Below are positions 1 to 12,249 of a DNA stretch of 64,000 nucleotides, one piece after another (position 1 is the stretch's first letter; each line of letters starts with the position of its first letter). The stretch is taken from NCBI GenBank assembly GCA_035048495.1, contig CM068552.1, positions 23,314,154 to 23,378,153 on the forward strand, in the 5' to 3' direction. The notes beneath the pieces are model-generated. The model was not told the DNA's origin. It was given only the letters and a program-made list of their open reading frames with translations, and ran no database searches. A program made the position numbers and the translations under genes. This DNA comes from Euptelea pleiosperma (lineage: Eukaryota > Streptophyta > Magnoliopsida > Ranunculales > Eupteleaceae).

Positions 1-1528
1 TGGGAGTGTAGGTGGACGGTGGTGGAGCCACCTGCGACGTGGAATGTAGTAGCAGGTTGTGGAGGGCAGCAAGCTCTGAGGGAGGCGTTGCTGGACCTGC
101 ACTTTGATGGCAGTAGCAACGGCTTGGACAAAGGCAGCAACAGCAAGGAGAAAAACCTCCTTGGGACGGTCCCACATCTCTATCTTATAGCCACCGTGTG
201 TCTATTCTTTCCTCCCACAAAATGCTATCCTCTTTCCATAATTTAAAAGCCTCTTTTCCAAAGGAATAGAAGCTTTCCTTCTTTTGTTAATTAGAATCCC
301 ACCGTCCATGTGTGTGCTCCAACACCTCTTGTTTGGTTGGCCACTTTCCAAAATATTTCTTCTTTTGAAATCTCTTTTCCTTCTAAGATGTTGATATCCA
401 GCATAATTGAAGCGAGAAAATCTTCTAAATGGGAAGTTATCCCATGTGATGGCCCACACCATACTACTTGCTGCCACCTCTCATGCTGTCACCAATTCTA
501 TACTTGATGAATGTCAACCGACCCACTTCATTGCATTTCTTGTGTCTTCGCCACAACCATCCATTTAAATCCAACGACTCTTTGCTTCTTGGACTAAGCC
601 TATGGAACCATCAACATGTTATGATCTATAGTATATGCAACCATTTGGGAAATCTGTTGATCCGAATCTTGTTTTTGATGATCCGTCGGTCCGTAGGTTT
701 GTTGGTGTTCTGCCGACACTTATTAATTCATGCAATTTGCTCTGTCACGCCTCTAGGTCGACACTGTCCATCCGATTTATCTCATCATGTTCTTGGGTTC
801 GTAGACCGTGTGTTCTGACACCGTGGCTCAACAACTAGGATATTGTCCAACTCTTGTGTTATTCCAAGCTCTCATTGATCTCTGCATTCGGGTTTAGTGG
901 TCCACCATATAATGTACTGCTTCGGCTTGTACTTGGCCTATAGCCCGTCAGCTCTTTAAGCTGTGCTCTTAAGCTTCGGTCGTGGGCTCGCAATTCATTA
1001 GAATTGTCCGATTGGGCAGTCAGCCTGTTGGCTCTTGAGCTTTAATCATTACATCAAAATTGTCCGATTAGTGCTCCACGTAGGAATCTCTTCTCGTGCT
1101 GCCCTTCAAGATTTCTCATTCTCTTGCCTTCAAAGTCGCTAGGTTCATTTGCTCTCTGAAATGTTCAACTTCTCTGCTTTCTTCACTGGGCTAGTTCGAT
1201 GGTCAAGTTGATCACCCTTAGATTGATTGTGAGGTTAAAACAGGCATTTGTGATTGATCGTGGGTCCATCAGTCTCGAGAATCATCTGATCGGGTTTCCT
1301 GCAATAGTGAAAAACACGTAATGAGTCTCAATCATAACGTCTCATACCTAGACTTCCGAAAATGTGTTTACTGCATGCAAATATACCATTTCGTCCAGAA
1401 AAGTGTGTTCTACGCAACAAAAGAGACTCTTACGTAGAAAAGTAGATAAATAGAGTATTTTAACATGGGAGAATGCAATAACGCTAAAAGGATAATTGCT
1501 TAAAATAAGCACTTTTGAGCGACTATCA
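1..1528 (-). mobile_element. Athila-like LTR, cut by the window edge
   Basis: Read on the - strand, the sequence starts at 1528 with TGATAGTCGCTCAAAAGTGC. This is nearly the same start as the Athila LTRs at 17111, 31748, 21051 (-) and 11396 (-). The next ~300 bases (about 1250-1528) follow those LTRs closely. Further left the match is weaker and the window ends before the LTR does. It could be a solo LTR or part of a longer element lying to the left. No coding capacity is recognised. Confidence 0.75.
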
Positions 1529-2800
1529 ACCTCACATATGGAGTTATAGTAAATTTTGAACGGCCGGATTTTGTCCGATTAGAAGATCATCAAACGACCA
1601 AAAATAAATAGTCCAGATCTCTCTAATTTAGACCCATCTAAAGAAAGTAAGCCCATATGCTGACTCCTTGGTCCTAAGGACCTCGCGTATGGAGCTATTT
1701 ACATTTTGAACGGAGAGATCTTGTCCGATTAGAAGATCATTAGACGGCCAGAAATCAATGGTCCATATTTCTCTGATTTGGACCCATTTGAAGGAAGTAA
1801 GCCCATACGAGTCTAGATCTCTCTAATCTGGACCCATCTGAAGGAAATAATCCCACAGGATAACTGCTTGGGTCCTAGGGACCTCGTGTATGGTGCTATA
1901 TTGCATTTTGAACGGTCAGATCTTGTTCGATCGAAAGATCATCAGATGGTCAAAAATCAATGGTCTAGATCTCCCTGATCTGGAACTATCTGAAGAAATT
2001 AAGCCCATACATTGACTCATTAGGCTCTAACAACTTCGCGTATGGAGCTATATTACATTTTGAATGGCCAGATCTTGTCCGATCGAATGATGATCAGACG
2101 GTCAAAAATTAATGATCCAAATCTCTCTGATCTGGACCCATCTAAAGGAAGGCCATACATTGGCTCCTTGGGTCCTATGGACCTCATGTATGGATCTATT
2201 TTACATTTTGAACAGACAGATCTTTCTCGATCGAAAGATCATCTAACGGCAAAAAATCAACAGTCTAGGTCTTTCTAATCTAGACCCATCTGAAGGAATC
2301 GAAACCATATGTTGACTCCTTGGGTCCTAAGGACCTCGCGTATGGAGCTATATTACATTTTTGGCGGCCAGATCTTGCCCGATCGGAAGTTCATCATACG
2401 GCCAAAAATCAACGGTCCAAATTTCTCTAATCTGGACCCATATGAAGGAACTGGGCCCATACGGTGACTCCTTGGGTTTTAGGGACCTTGCGTTTGGATC
2501 TATATTACATTTTTGGCGTCTAGATCTTGTTGGATCGGAAGATCATCAAACGACCAAAAATCAATGATCCAGATCTTTCTGATCTGAACACATCTGAGGG
2601 AACTAAGCCCATACGTGTACTCCTTGGGTCCTATGGACCTCGCGTATGCGGCTATATCACATTTGGATGGGTGGATCTCATCAAATCAGAATATCAGACA
2701 ACCAAAAATCAATGGCCCAAATCTATCTGATCTAGACCCATCTAAGGGAACTAAGCCCATACGCGGACTCCTTGGGTCCTAGGGATCGTGTGTATGTGCC
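1529..2800. repeat. Tandem array, about 8 units of ~150 bp
   Basis: A block containing 'GGACCTCGCGTATGG', then a match to 'CAGATCTTGTCCGATC', then 'CTGGACCCATCTGAAGGAA' and 'CTCCTTGGGTCCT' recurs near 1529, 1680, 1880, 2033, 2180, 2332, 2486 and 2637, with a last partial copy near 2784. Units are diverged. One unit (about 1680-1880) is longer because an inner part is doubled. The array lies just upstream of a TATA box at 3070, so it may be the repeat-rich U3 of an LTR. The small open frames here are a by-product of the repeats. Confidence 0.8.
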
Positions 2801-3240
2801 CATCTTGAAAGAATTCCTCACAGATTTTGAGAAATCATTATAAGAGCCCAGATTGATTCTTGGCCCTTAGATCTTCAGTTTGCGAGCAATTCAGATAGGA
2901 ATTCGCATGTTTCAAGTTGATTATTTCTCAAAGGGTACCGGTTACTCAATAATGAATAGGCCTGCGTCGGATGATAAAGTCAGCAAAATCCAGCGTGACA
3001 GGCCTACTTCGACTAAGAAGGGTATTTTTGTAAATAGATACATATGTAACCCCTCTCCTTTCAGAACTCTATAAATAGAGGCCTTGGGGAGGGAGAAAAA
3101 GATATGTCTTCTATTCTTCGAAAAGGGTCATTACTCTATCAAATTGTTGAGAGAATTGACACTTAGTCCTTCTAGGCTTCATTCATAAGCCCAAATACAC
3201 CTGTTAACCCAAATCACTTGATCAGGTAGCATGAGAATGG
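2801..3240 (+). promoter_or_regulatory. TATA-box promoter region, probably in an LTR
   Basis: TATAAATA lies at 3070-3077, inside CTCTATAAATAGAGG, followed by a purine-rich leader. No open reading frame follows. With the tandem array upstream, this looks like the U3/R part of an unidentified LTR. I did not find its ends. Confidence 0.4.
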
Positions 3241-3961
3241 GAATGTTCTTTACTTTCTCTTCTTCCCCCTCTAACCCAAACTAGCATGTTTTACCTTAGA
3301 AGGATTAACCAACCGTCATAGTGATGCATCGTGAGGAGATCATATGACATGAGTAAACGAGCCTGCCTTGGATGGGTCTTCCTAGAAGATTCATCCATGA
3401 TAGAAAAATGGATCAAAACCCCGGAAGTGTAGCCTTTGGTCTCTGTTTTGACTGACTTAACTAGTTTGACTTACTGGCGTTGATAAATGGCCTAAACTGA
3501 CTGCATCTGAACTATTCTAGATAAATTGAGTAGTTAAGTCTAAAATTCTAGGTTGATATTTGTTAGTGCAAACCACATTGCAACTCATTATACATTGCAT
3601 TTAACTTGACTTTTTGTATCTTAGCATATTTTAAACTTGAGATTTTATCCGATGTGATCCAAATTGATCTGATTTGAGTTCTGTGAGTTTTGAATCTTTT
3701 CAAAAATGATTTAAATTGTTTAAAATTCATTTGAAAAAAAAATTTATTGGTTAAATTATGTCTGGCTTTGGATGTATAATTTCATAATGATATACTAAAA
3801 ATATAAACCATTCAAATATATATGACATTATGCTGTTTGCTTATGTCGTGTTATATACTGTTACACTTGTACTTCAATTCCATATTCAATGCATGCTAGT
3901 TATTTGTGTACCTTTGTCATTCTGTGATAAAAAGGAGGAAAGAAAAATCAAAAGAGGTAAA
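3241..3961. other. Unassigned AT-rich sequence
   Basis: I see no gene, clear repeat or boundary here. It lies between the LTR-like promoter region and the next LTR start, and may be the body of the same unidentified element. Confidence 0.4.
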
Positions 3962-5740
3962 TGATATTCGTTCAAAAGTGTTTATTTTAAGTCATTATCC
4001 TTTTAGTGTTATCGCACTCTCCTACGTAAAACTTTCTTTTTATCAACTTTTCTACGTAAGAGTTTCTTCCATTGTGTAGGATACACTTTTCTGGTCAAAA
4101 TGGTATATTTTCACGCATTTATATGTATTTATTTGACTAACATGCGAAGCCGTTTTGTACAAGTCCCACTAAGTGCTTTTTCTATTGTAGGAACCCCGAT
4201 CGGATGATTCTAAAGAACCGAAAACTCGCGATCAACCATGAAAGTCACTATCAAAGATCAGTAAACCATGCGGGATAAAAAGGTGAGCCAAGACAGTGGA
4301 GTTGGCAAAGTTGAATAATGATCAAGTTGGAAGACTAGTGGACCTAGCTGCAAATCATGATCTGAGTAATCTGAAGATACATACTAAGCTAATGGGTCGC
4401 AGGCAAAGATGTGGGCCAATGGGCCACATTGATGAGCCACAAGAGTAGATGTTAATCTTTAATAAAGATTGGCCAGCATGTGAAAATTGCCAAAGGTATC
4501 GCAATGGGCCAAGGTCATAGACCAAAGGATGGACCATAAATTGATGATGAACAATGGATGCATGTAACCCGGTGAAACACCATAGACACGGGGTATCATA
4601 AAAGCTTGTGGGGCAATGGAAGAAGAGGGTAGTCCAAGATGATTAAGAATGTTGGTGGCTGTACCAACTACCAAAAGATGGAAATGGTGGCATATATTAA
4701 TTCAAAGAATATATTTTCTTTTATTAAAGAAAATATTTATTTTCTCTGTGAGAGATTGGCGTTAATTCCATACTTGGAATGTGGTTGGTTCATACCACCC
4801 TAAACAAATATCCAAGGACAAGAGTGATTGACGTGGAAGAGGAGCTCTAAAAGGAAGGTGCTTATGGAATGTTAGAATGTAGACATTATATGGTATGATA
4901 TATGCTAAGTTGCTGGAGATTCTTCATAGTATGGAAAACTGGCAATTGAGGGAAGTGTATAAGCAAGATATTGATTTGCATAGAAGATGAATTATTTATA
5001 ATAAAGGAAGACTGCCAATGGACTATTTTGGAAGTAAAAGAGTATTCCTCAAGGAAAGAATGAAGGAGAGAAAAGTGGACTGGTCAAGCAAGGATGGACG
5101 GACAGATTAAAGGGTTGATGGCTTTCACTAGGCCAAGATCAAAGATGGATGGTAGAGGTTAAAGCAATGGGTGATGTGGCATAGAGAAGCAAGAGAAGAA
5201 ATCTCTGATTTTTGGAATGAGGGAGCACTTAGAGGCTTGTTTCCTTTTTAGAGATTCTTGGGCTAATAACCACACTGGATTGGAGAGAACGCAAGGGCAT
5301 TACACGTCCTCTCTCTACCTCTCTTCCTCTCACTTTAAAAGGCTCCAATCGAAACCCTGGAGGGGAGATCTCCACTATCTCTCTCAATCCATTCTCCCCA
5401 GCCTTCTATCGCTTAGAACTCTTGAAACCTCTCTCACTCTCTAAGTCGTCCAGCACCCCACCTCTCTTGAGTCCATAACTCTCCCCCACGTTCTCTCCAT
5501 CTCTTTCTCTCCTCTCCCATCTCACCCAGCCGTCCCCACTCTCTTTTCACTCAACCTTCTCTCTCTCCATTCTCTCTACCCTCAACCCATCTAAACCATC
5601 TTCACCTATCTGCCATTTTCCTCTTCTTCTAGCTCTTATAAAAAAAAAGAAATAAAATAAAATAAAAAATAAAAAAGAAAAATAAAAAAAGAAAATTAAA
5701 GAAAAAATAAATAAAAAAGAATAAAAAAAAGTAAACAAGT
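3962..5740 (+). mobile_element. Diverged Athila-like LTR, + strand
   Basis: It starts at 3962 with TGATATTCGTTCAAAAGTG and follows the Athila LTR start for about 250 bases, including the CTACGTAA pairs and the GGAACCCCGAT block near 4190. It then becomes a different subfamily. A CTTTAAAAGGCTCC promoter-like site near 5333 and a pyrimidine-rich leader fit a transcribed LTR. The 3' end is not certain. I placed it after the A-rich run at 5640-5740. Confidence 0.55.
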
Positions 5741-6085
5741 AGATGCATAAGATAGGGGGAGAGAAATTTAGTGGGAGAAAAATGTTTTCATGAATATATC
5801 TATTTTTCTAATTTCTCTACCATGTCCGCTAGTACATGTTAATCCGATATGCAACTCACACTCATCGCACTGCTTTACATTCTTCATCTATTATTGTCGA
5901 TGATATTACATGGTATGTACTGTCGGTGGATGTGCATGAAACAAATCCAGTGAAAATATTTTATCTGTTTATTATCTCCGAGTGATTGTGAGATAGTGAG
6001 TGAATCATGTAAAGGGTTGGGTTGGATTTTATTCTTGATTTGTTTACTCTTTATATGATTAAATATTTTTTGTTACAAAATTTCT
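5741..6085 (+). mobile_element. Internal 3' tail of a copia-type element
   Basis: This is AT-rich non-coding sequence directly upstream of a polypurine tract and LTR. It is probably what is left of the internal region of the element whose 3' LTR begins at 6098. Confidence 0.4.
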
Positions 6086-6097
6086 AAAGGGGGAGAT
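6086..6097 (+). other. Polypurine tract
   Basis: AAAGGGGGAGAT directly precedes the LTR start TGTAATGAATATTTCC at 6098. This is the plus-strand primer position, so the LTR that follows is the 3' LTR of a + strand element. Confidence 0.65.
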
Positions 6098-7074
6098 TGT
6101 AATGAATATTTCCATATTCTAGTTTGGAGGTTATTATGTTTCACATAAAACATAACTGTAACCGTTCCTACGACCGTTAGTGTAGCGTTGAGGATGTCAT
6201 GGTACGCATACTTCTCTGACTACGTGAAGACTAAAAGATGAAGATTGCAAGAATCAGACGGTTGACCACATGACTCATCTGAGTAACTACATTTTGTCCA
6301 CTAAATATCGTGTTCGCTCGTTTAGGAAGGTAAGTGACTTAGTGGCCGTAGGAATTGTATTTTAGAGATAAAATATAATGGTCAAAACTAGTCATAGGAT
6401 AGACCCAGGTCAAGGCAGTGCAAGAGCCTTAAAATTGACTAAGGGGAAGTCCAATGGGCCTCTAAGTACAATCGATTGAACCATACGGGATAGAACATCC
6501 CAAGAATCCAATCGATTAGACCTTCTAATACAATCGATTGGACCCTACAGACACAACTACCTAAAGAATACAAATGATTTGGACCTTATGATACAATCGA
6601 TTCTACCATACATGACTGAACTTCTCAAGAGTACAATCGAAAGGACCCTGAGTACAATCAATTGGACCATCGAACAGAAAACCCATCTGGACAGTACAAT
6701 CGATTGGACTAGACTGGTAGTCCAATCGATTGGACCTAGTGTACAATCGATTGGACCACTTAGAAAAAGTCCAATTTTAGATCCAGTTTTCAAGTTCCCA
6801 CTACCACATCACGTGCACGACCTTGGGCTTCAATATTCTTATAAGTAAAGCCTCCCTTGAACTTTACAATACACAAATTAACTGACAGCAAGATAGAGTT
6901 ATTGAATAAGAGTTGTCCATCTCGAAAAGCAAAAACCTCAGTTTATATTTCGATTCTTGAAAGGGTTTATCTTCTTTTAGATCATAGCTTAGAGCTTGAT
7001 CATCACCTCTGCTTAGGTTTTCCAACTAGAATTCTAACCTAGTAAGCAAGAGAGTACCTTGTGTGTTTCAACAC
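6098..7074 (+). mobile_element. Copia-type 3' LTR, first part
   Basis: It begins TGTAATGAATATTTCC and ends at AACAC (7070-7074), which is repeated at 11674-11678 on the far side of an inverted LTR of the same family. The second part resumes at 11679 and runs to 12249. The two parts together come to about 1.55 kb. It carries about ten ACAATCGATTGGAC-type motifs. Confidence 0.75.
6468..6760 (+). repeat. Dispersed CAATCGATTGG motifs in the + LTR
   Basis: About ten copies of (T)ACAATCGATTGGACC and variants are spaced roughly 20-40 bases apart. The core CCAATCGATTGG is a perfect 12-base palindrome. The motif also fills the matching part of the inverted sister LTR (about 8007-8410), so it is a family feature. 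Confidence 0.85.
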
Positions 7075-8006
7075 TGAAATTTCACCGGTCCGTTCTCTTT
7101 AATCCAATATACCTAAATGGGGATTGATTAGGTATTTAAAATTAATTATACTTACACAGTTTTACTGGTCTATGGTAGGGGAACAAGATCGGATGCCTTA
7201 GTTGTTTAATAAAAGATTATCACAACTGACTCAAATCGAATATACCTCCGTGGTATATTTTCTTTTCGTCGTTTGATCTAATCAAGATAGATTGTGGAAT
7301 ACAAACAAACAATCACACAAGACAAGAGATTTTTACGTGAAAACCTTAGCCAAGGAAAAACCATAGGACCACATCCAAACGGAAAGTATCACTAACTGAA
7401 AAGTTAAAAGAAACAAAGGTTACCCACGCAGCACCGTTGCAAATACAGCTTCCAACCTTAGCAAAGGCCTATTGTCGATGCGTCCACGTCCTCTAAATCA
7501 ACGCTACGAATCCACGCGCGCCCTTCCAGCCAAGAAGCCTTCTCCGCTTGTTCAGTTTGGTACACCCTAAACCCAGCATCGATAGGCTCTTCCGATCTTA
7601 ATTCTCAACACTCCCGCCTTTGCAGAAGGTAAATGATTCAGTACACCCTGAATCCTAGGTTACTCAAAAGGTGTTGAGTCACACTGGTATACTCAGGCTA
7701 CTAGGTCGAATATAGAAGTGGAAGACCTAAGCTGAGGGATGGATCAAACACTTGGCTTTGATCAAGAAGAGAACAAGCTCACAAGATGTGAATGAGAAAT
7801 AAGCTTATTTACTCTTCGAATGGACACTCTAATAAATAAAACATTTTCTTCTTTCTCTTGAAGATTGAGTCACTCTGTGTCTCTGTGTGTGTTTAGAGAA
7901 GGTATAGAAGGGTTGTATTTATAGAATTTCATGACCCTGAGTCGTGTAGAACGTGGGATAATAGAACATAGAATTTCGGATCTGAGAAAGACTGAGTCTG
8001 TGCATG

Positions 8007-8410
8007 GTCCAATCGATTGTACTCTAGGTCCAATCGATTGGGCCATGTCCAATCGATTGGGTATAACTGTCCAATCGATTGGCCTCAATAAGTTTCCTCT
8101 TCCGTAAGCTCCAATCGATTACACTGATGTCTCCAATCGATTGGACTCAAATAAGTTTGTCTCGAAGACTCCAATCGATTTGACTCAAATAAGTTTCTGT
8201 CCCGAAGACTCCAATCAATTTCACAGAGTCTCCAATCGATTGGGCTGAAATAAGTTTCTGCATCGTAGCTTCCAATCGATTACACAGAGTCCTCCAATCA
8301 ATTGTGCTAAAATAAGTTTTTGCCTCGTAGCTTCCAATCGATTACACAGAGTCCTCCAATCGATTGGGCCATGTCCAATCGATTGGGTATAAGTGTCCAA
8401 TCGATTGGAC
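8007..8410 (-). repeat. Array of 15 CCAATCGATTGG-type palindromes
   Basis: I count about 15 copies of TCCAATCGATT followed by GG or variants such as ACAC or TGAC. Some repeat with a longer period that includes AATAAGTTTC. This is more copies than in the + sister LTR, so the array has expanded or contracted. Confidence 0.85.
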
Positions 8411-9985
8411 TATCCCAATAGTCAATATCTTTGACTTAGACTCGGGTCAGTCCAATGATTAGGTTTGACTGAAAGTAGGGTTTTTCCGTCGTTGAGAGAA
8501 CGACCCTAACTTCAACATTATTTGTAATTAATCTGAGACATTTAACCTGTAAAATGAGCAATTTTGCATAGTGGCTCGTGTCGGATGTCGATCCGCACTC
8601 GGGGTTAGTTCGTGCAACCAATAACATAAAATGACAATTTTTTTATCAGAACTATGGAGAGGTGAGAGTGGTGGAGAGTTAGGGATTGAAAACATTCTTT
8701 TGAGTTGATTGCTGCAAACCATGAACTACAATATTAATGAAAAAGAGGCGAAATATCCAAACAACTCCGAAGAACTTTCATAACATTAAAATTCATTACA
8801 ATGCTTAGATAAATCTTAAACTATGATAAAACAATTAATCAACTGGAAAGCAATAAAAAACACTAAAATAGATGAGAGAGAAAAAGGAAGAGAATGAGAT
8901 TTCTAGAGAGAGAAAGAGACGAAGGAGAGAGAACGCTAGAGAGAACTAGAGAGAGAAACTAAAAGAGAGGGAGGTAAAACTAGTGAAAGAAAGTTCTAAA
9001 ACCTAAAAAGAGTAAAGAGATTACCTTGGGTAGCTTATCGAAGAATCGGGATTGGCCGGCAAAGATTTGCCGGAGATGCATGGTGGGAAGAACACGAGGT
9101 GCAAGCTAGCCACGTGGTGACTGTGGGTGGCTCTCGGCCAAGCCATGGAAGATGGAGAAATTCGAATGGCAATGGAGGTGTCGGAAACTTGCTGATGTGG
9201 AGGACGACCACCAAAGTGAGAGTAGCAGGTTCGGGGAGGCCTTTGACGATGAAGAGTATCGCGGTGTTGCAGGCTTGCAGCAATGGAAAGAGGATCTCCA
9301 AGGCGCACATGAGCACTACAGCAAATGAAGGGGGCAGTGGAGTGAATGAGCAGCAGGTGTGGTGCTTCTTGATGGTGAGCACGGTTAGAAAACCGTTGTA
9401 GAGAGGAGGTAGCTTGCTCGTCTGAGAGAGGTGGTGCAGCACAGGTAGAAGTTCCGAAGACAAGGCGCTGGTGTGCACCAGCAGGGAGTGAAGCACGCCG
9501 GCCAGAGTTGCAGGTTTCCGGCCTTGAGATGGATGGTAGCGAGGGTGGCAAGTGGAGAGGGGCGATCTCCTTCACTTCTTCATCTTCTTTTCTTCTTTTT
9601 TTTCTCTTTTTTTTTGCTGGTTTTCTTTTGGTTTAGAAGAAAATGGTCAAGAAGAAGAAGAGGGTGATGGTTGGTCTGCAAATAACGATGATGAGAGGTG
9701 GTTGGATGCAAGGCCTGGTTTCGATGATGAAGAGAAGAACGGCTGGCAGTGGGATGCCGGTGATGAAGCAGGTGCAGTTGAGGACGGTTTAGCAAACCGT
9801 TGAGAGGATCAGCAGCCACCACGTAGAGGAGCAGCAACCACACCAAGAAGACGTGGTGAAGAAGAGGAGGCAGGAGACTCTAGGGAGAGGGGCTGCTGGA
9901 CTGGTTTGGGGGGGGGGCGGTGCCGGCCGGAGTTGCAGGCTGCAACTCCGGTAAAAACGGTAATGACAAAAACGAAGATGAAAAA

Positions 9986-10190
9986 TATGAGAAGAAGAAG
10001 AAGAAGAAGAAGAAGAAGAAGAAGAAGAAAATGAAGAAGAAGAAGAAGAAGAAGAAGAAGAAGAAGAAGAAGAAGAAGAAGAAGAAGAAGAAGGAGGAGG
10101 AGGAGGAAGAGGACCAGATGGCCGGAGTTGCTGCCTGCAACTCCGGCGAAGATGGAGGAGGAAGAAGAAGAAGAAGAAGAAAAAAAAAAA
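9986..10190 (+). repeat. (AAG)n tract in the solo LTR
   Basis: There are more than 30 nearly uninterrupted AAG units, then GGAGGA-type repeats and a second AAG run. It gives long lysine/glutamate or phenylalanine/serine open frames on the two strands, which I do not regard as genes. A palindrome, CCGGAGTTGC..GCAACTCCGG, sits on each side (about 9928-9956 and 10120-10146). Confidence 0.9.
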
Positions 10191-10356
10191 AAGAAACGGC
10201 CACCGGTGGAGGGAGAACGTGGGGGGATTGAAAGGGGGGAAGAGAGGATGAGAGGGGAGAGGGATTAGGGTTCGAACGAACCCCTATCCTTCTCCTTTTA
10301 AAGCTTCCCTATTTCCTTTAATGGAAATAGGGGATTTTTGAAAATAAAAAAATAAG

Positions 10357-10357
<1 letters not shown>

Positions 10358-10430
<73 letters not shown>
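10358..10430. repeat. (AT)n microsatellite, ~72 bp
   Basis: This is a run of about 36 AT units in the U3 part of the solo LTR. The matching spot in sister LTRs has a shorter AT run (about 18088-18106 and 32730-32756) or a poly-T run (20049-20088), so it is a fast-changing site. Confidence 0.9.
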
Positions 10431-10433
<3 letters not shown>

Positions 10434-11678
10434 AAGTAAAAACCTACTTTTCTATGGGGAATCTCCCCAATTAGTGGACCCCCCATTTAATTAAAATTAT
10501 TTTGAAATTCGCGGGGTCCACTAACTGGTCGGACAGCGGGTCGATGAAGATGGGCCCGGCTATTGGCCCTCATGGATTGATGATGTCCATCGTCTCACAA
10601 GATGATGTGACAGACAGTCTGATGGCGATCGGATGGATGGTGACTTGATTGGGACTCAGATTGGTAGATCGACGGATCTAGAGAGATCCAACGGTCCGAT
10701 TGAAGATCCAACGGTCCGATGGAAGATCCAACGGTCAGAAAGCTAAGGGAGATGAGATAGAGCTGATGGGCAGGAGTTCTGGGGTTAGGTCAGTAGATTC
10801 GAGGACCGAGAGATGAAGAGAGAGAGAGAATAAGGAGAGATGAGAGAGAAAATATCAGAAAATAGAGAAAAAAGCACTGGCGAAGGGTCTGGAACCCTGG
10901 TCTTCACTGTGACCATCCTCACGCTTCTCCAGTAGAGTCGACCATCATTCTTTGCTGACTCATGTGGCTTTAAACGCTTTGGTCCGTCTCTTGGTCATTG
11001 GCTCTCCTACTCTCTTCGTTCTTTGGGCCGGCTTTTTGGTCCTCTTATTCAGCCCATATTTGGCCCATATCTTCTAGTCATAGCATGTGGGCTTGTTAAG
11101 CTTTGATAATGGGCTTTCATGATCGATTTGGGCCCACAAATCTCGAGAATCGTCCCATCGGAGTTTCCTGCGACAGAAGAAGCGCGTAATGAGACTTTAT
11201 CAGAACGGCTTAATATTTAGACTTTCGAAAATGTGTTTAATGCATGCAAATATACCATTTCGTCCAGAAAAGTGTGTTCTACGCAACAGAAGAGACTCTT
11301 ACGTAGAAAAGTAGGTAAATAGAGTATTTTACGTAGGAGAATGCAATAACGCTAAAAGGATAATTGCTTAAAATAAGCACTTTTGAGCGAATATCACTGA
11401 CCATTATATTTTATTCATTTTAACCAATTTCTATGGCCACTAAGTCACTTGCCTTCCTAATCGAGCGTACACGATCTTTAACTGACAAATGGGTTGTTAC
11501 TCAAATGACTCCTATCATCAACCGTCTGATTCTTGCTGTCTCTGTCTTCTAGTCTGCGAAGTATGCGTACCACGACATCTCCACACTACACTAGTGCTCG
11601 TAGAAACAGTTACAAGATTGCTTTTATGTCAAACAAAATCTTTACCAAATTGAATATGAAAATATTTCTTACAAACAC

Positions 11679-12249
11679 TATTTAAGCAACGTTGGGGTTT
11701 AGGGTGTACTAAATCCTTTATCAGCGATAGAGATCGATGGATGAGAATTAAGATCGGGGTGTACTGATCGAAGGTAGGTTTGGGGAGTACCAAACTAAAC
11801 AATTGACAGAGCTTCGTGATTGGGAGGGTGCGTGTGTGACTTGTAGCATGGATCCGGAGGATGTGAACGGTGGTGCGTAGGTAACTTTTGTAACTCAAAA
11901 CTTTTTCGTTAGTGATACTTTCCATCTAGACGTGATCCCGTGGTTTTTCTTAGTTAAGGTTTTCATGTAAAAAGTCGCATATGTTATGGTTGGTTTGATT
12001 GTTTGAATTCTGCACATTTGTTAGATTAACCCAAGTGACAAAGAAACAATATATCACGGAGATATATTTGATCTAAGTCAATTGTGATAATCATCTACTA
12101 ATCAATAAACTCTTTAGGATTGTTGCATGCGATTTAGAATACCCCTACCAGACCAGTAATATTGTTAGGTTAATTAAAGAAAATTTTAGTACCTAATCAA
12201 CCCCCCCCCCTTCTAGGTATTCGGATAAAAGAGAACAGACTGAATTTCA
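11679..12249 (+). mobile_element. Copia-type 3' LTR, second part
   Basis: This continues the LTR that broke off at 7074, with AACAC repeated at the break. It contains the block TTTCATGTAAAAAGTCGC, a C run at 12201-12210, and ends GAACAGACTGAATTTCA at 12249. That end matches the end of the inverted sister LTR at 7075. Confidence 0.75.

Larger units (their letters stand above)
8470..11396 (-). mobile_element. Athila-type solo LTR, 2.9 kb
   Basis: On the - strand it starts at 11396 with TGATATTCGCTCAAAAGTGC and ends at 8470 with CCTACTTTCA, the same ends as the Athila LTRs at 17111-34348. Flanks are TTGAC (8465-8469) and CTGAC (11397-11401), a 5 bp duplication with one changed base. The intact sister LTR at 6380-6420 reads TTTGACCATTAT, showing TTGAC is the original. 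No internal domain remains, so it is a solo LTR. It is longer than its sisters because of AAG and AT expansions. Confidence 0.9.
7075..11673 (-). mobile_element. Inverted solo LTR of the copia-type family, itself interrupted
   Basis: On the - strand it starts at 11673 (TGTAAGAAATATTTTC) and ends at 7075 (GGTGAAATTTCA). Both ends match the + LTR at 6098-12249. It is flanked by the 5 bp target duplication AACAC (7070-7074 and 11674-11678). An Athila solo LTR (8470-11396) interrupts it. Without that insert and its duplicated 5 bases it is about 1667 bp. A TATAAATA near 7915 (- strand) would be the promoter. Confidence 0.85.

Noticed and set aside
1529..2800. Possible CRISPR-like array
   Set aside because: Units are ~150 bp, diverged and without constant repeats and unique spacers. 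The setting is a plant genome.
5217..5444. + strand frame of 75 codons
   Set aside because: It spans the promoter-like site of a diverged LTR and has no protein features.
7381..7620. Possible gene end in conserved non-coding text near 7300-7620
   Set aside because: The same text recurs inverted at 11690-12000 and is the 3' part of the copia-type LTR.
9021..9575. - strand open frame of 184 codons
   Set aside because: It is inside the Athila solo LTR (8470-11396), has no family features and overlaps a second frame of similar length. Both come from skewed base composition.
9880..10231. Poly-lysine/glutamate (+) and poly-phenylalanine (-) frames
   Set aside because: These are a direct product of the (AAG)n microsatellite.
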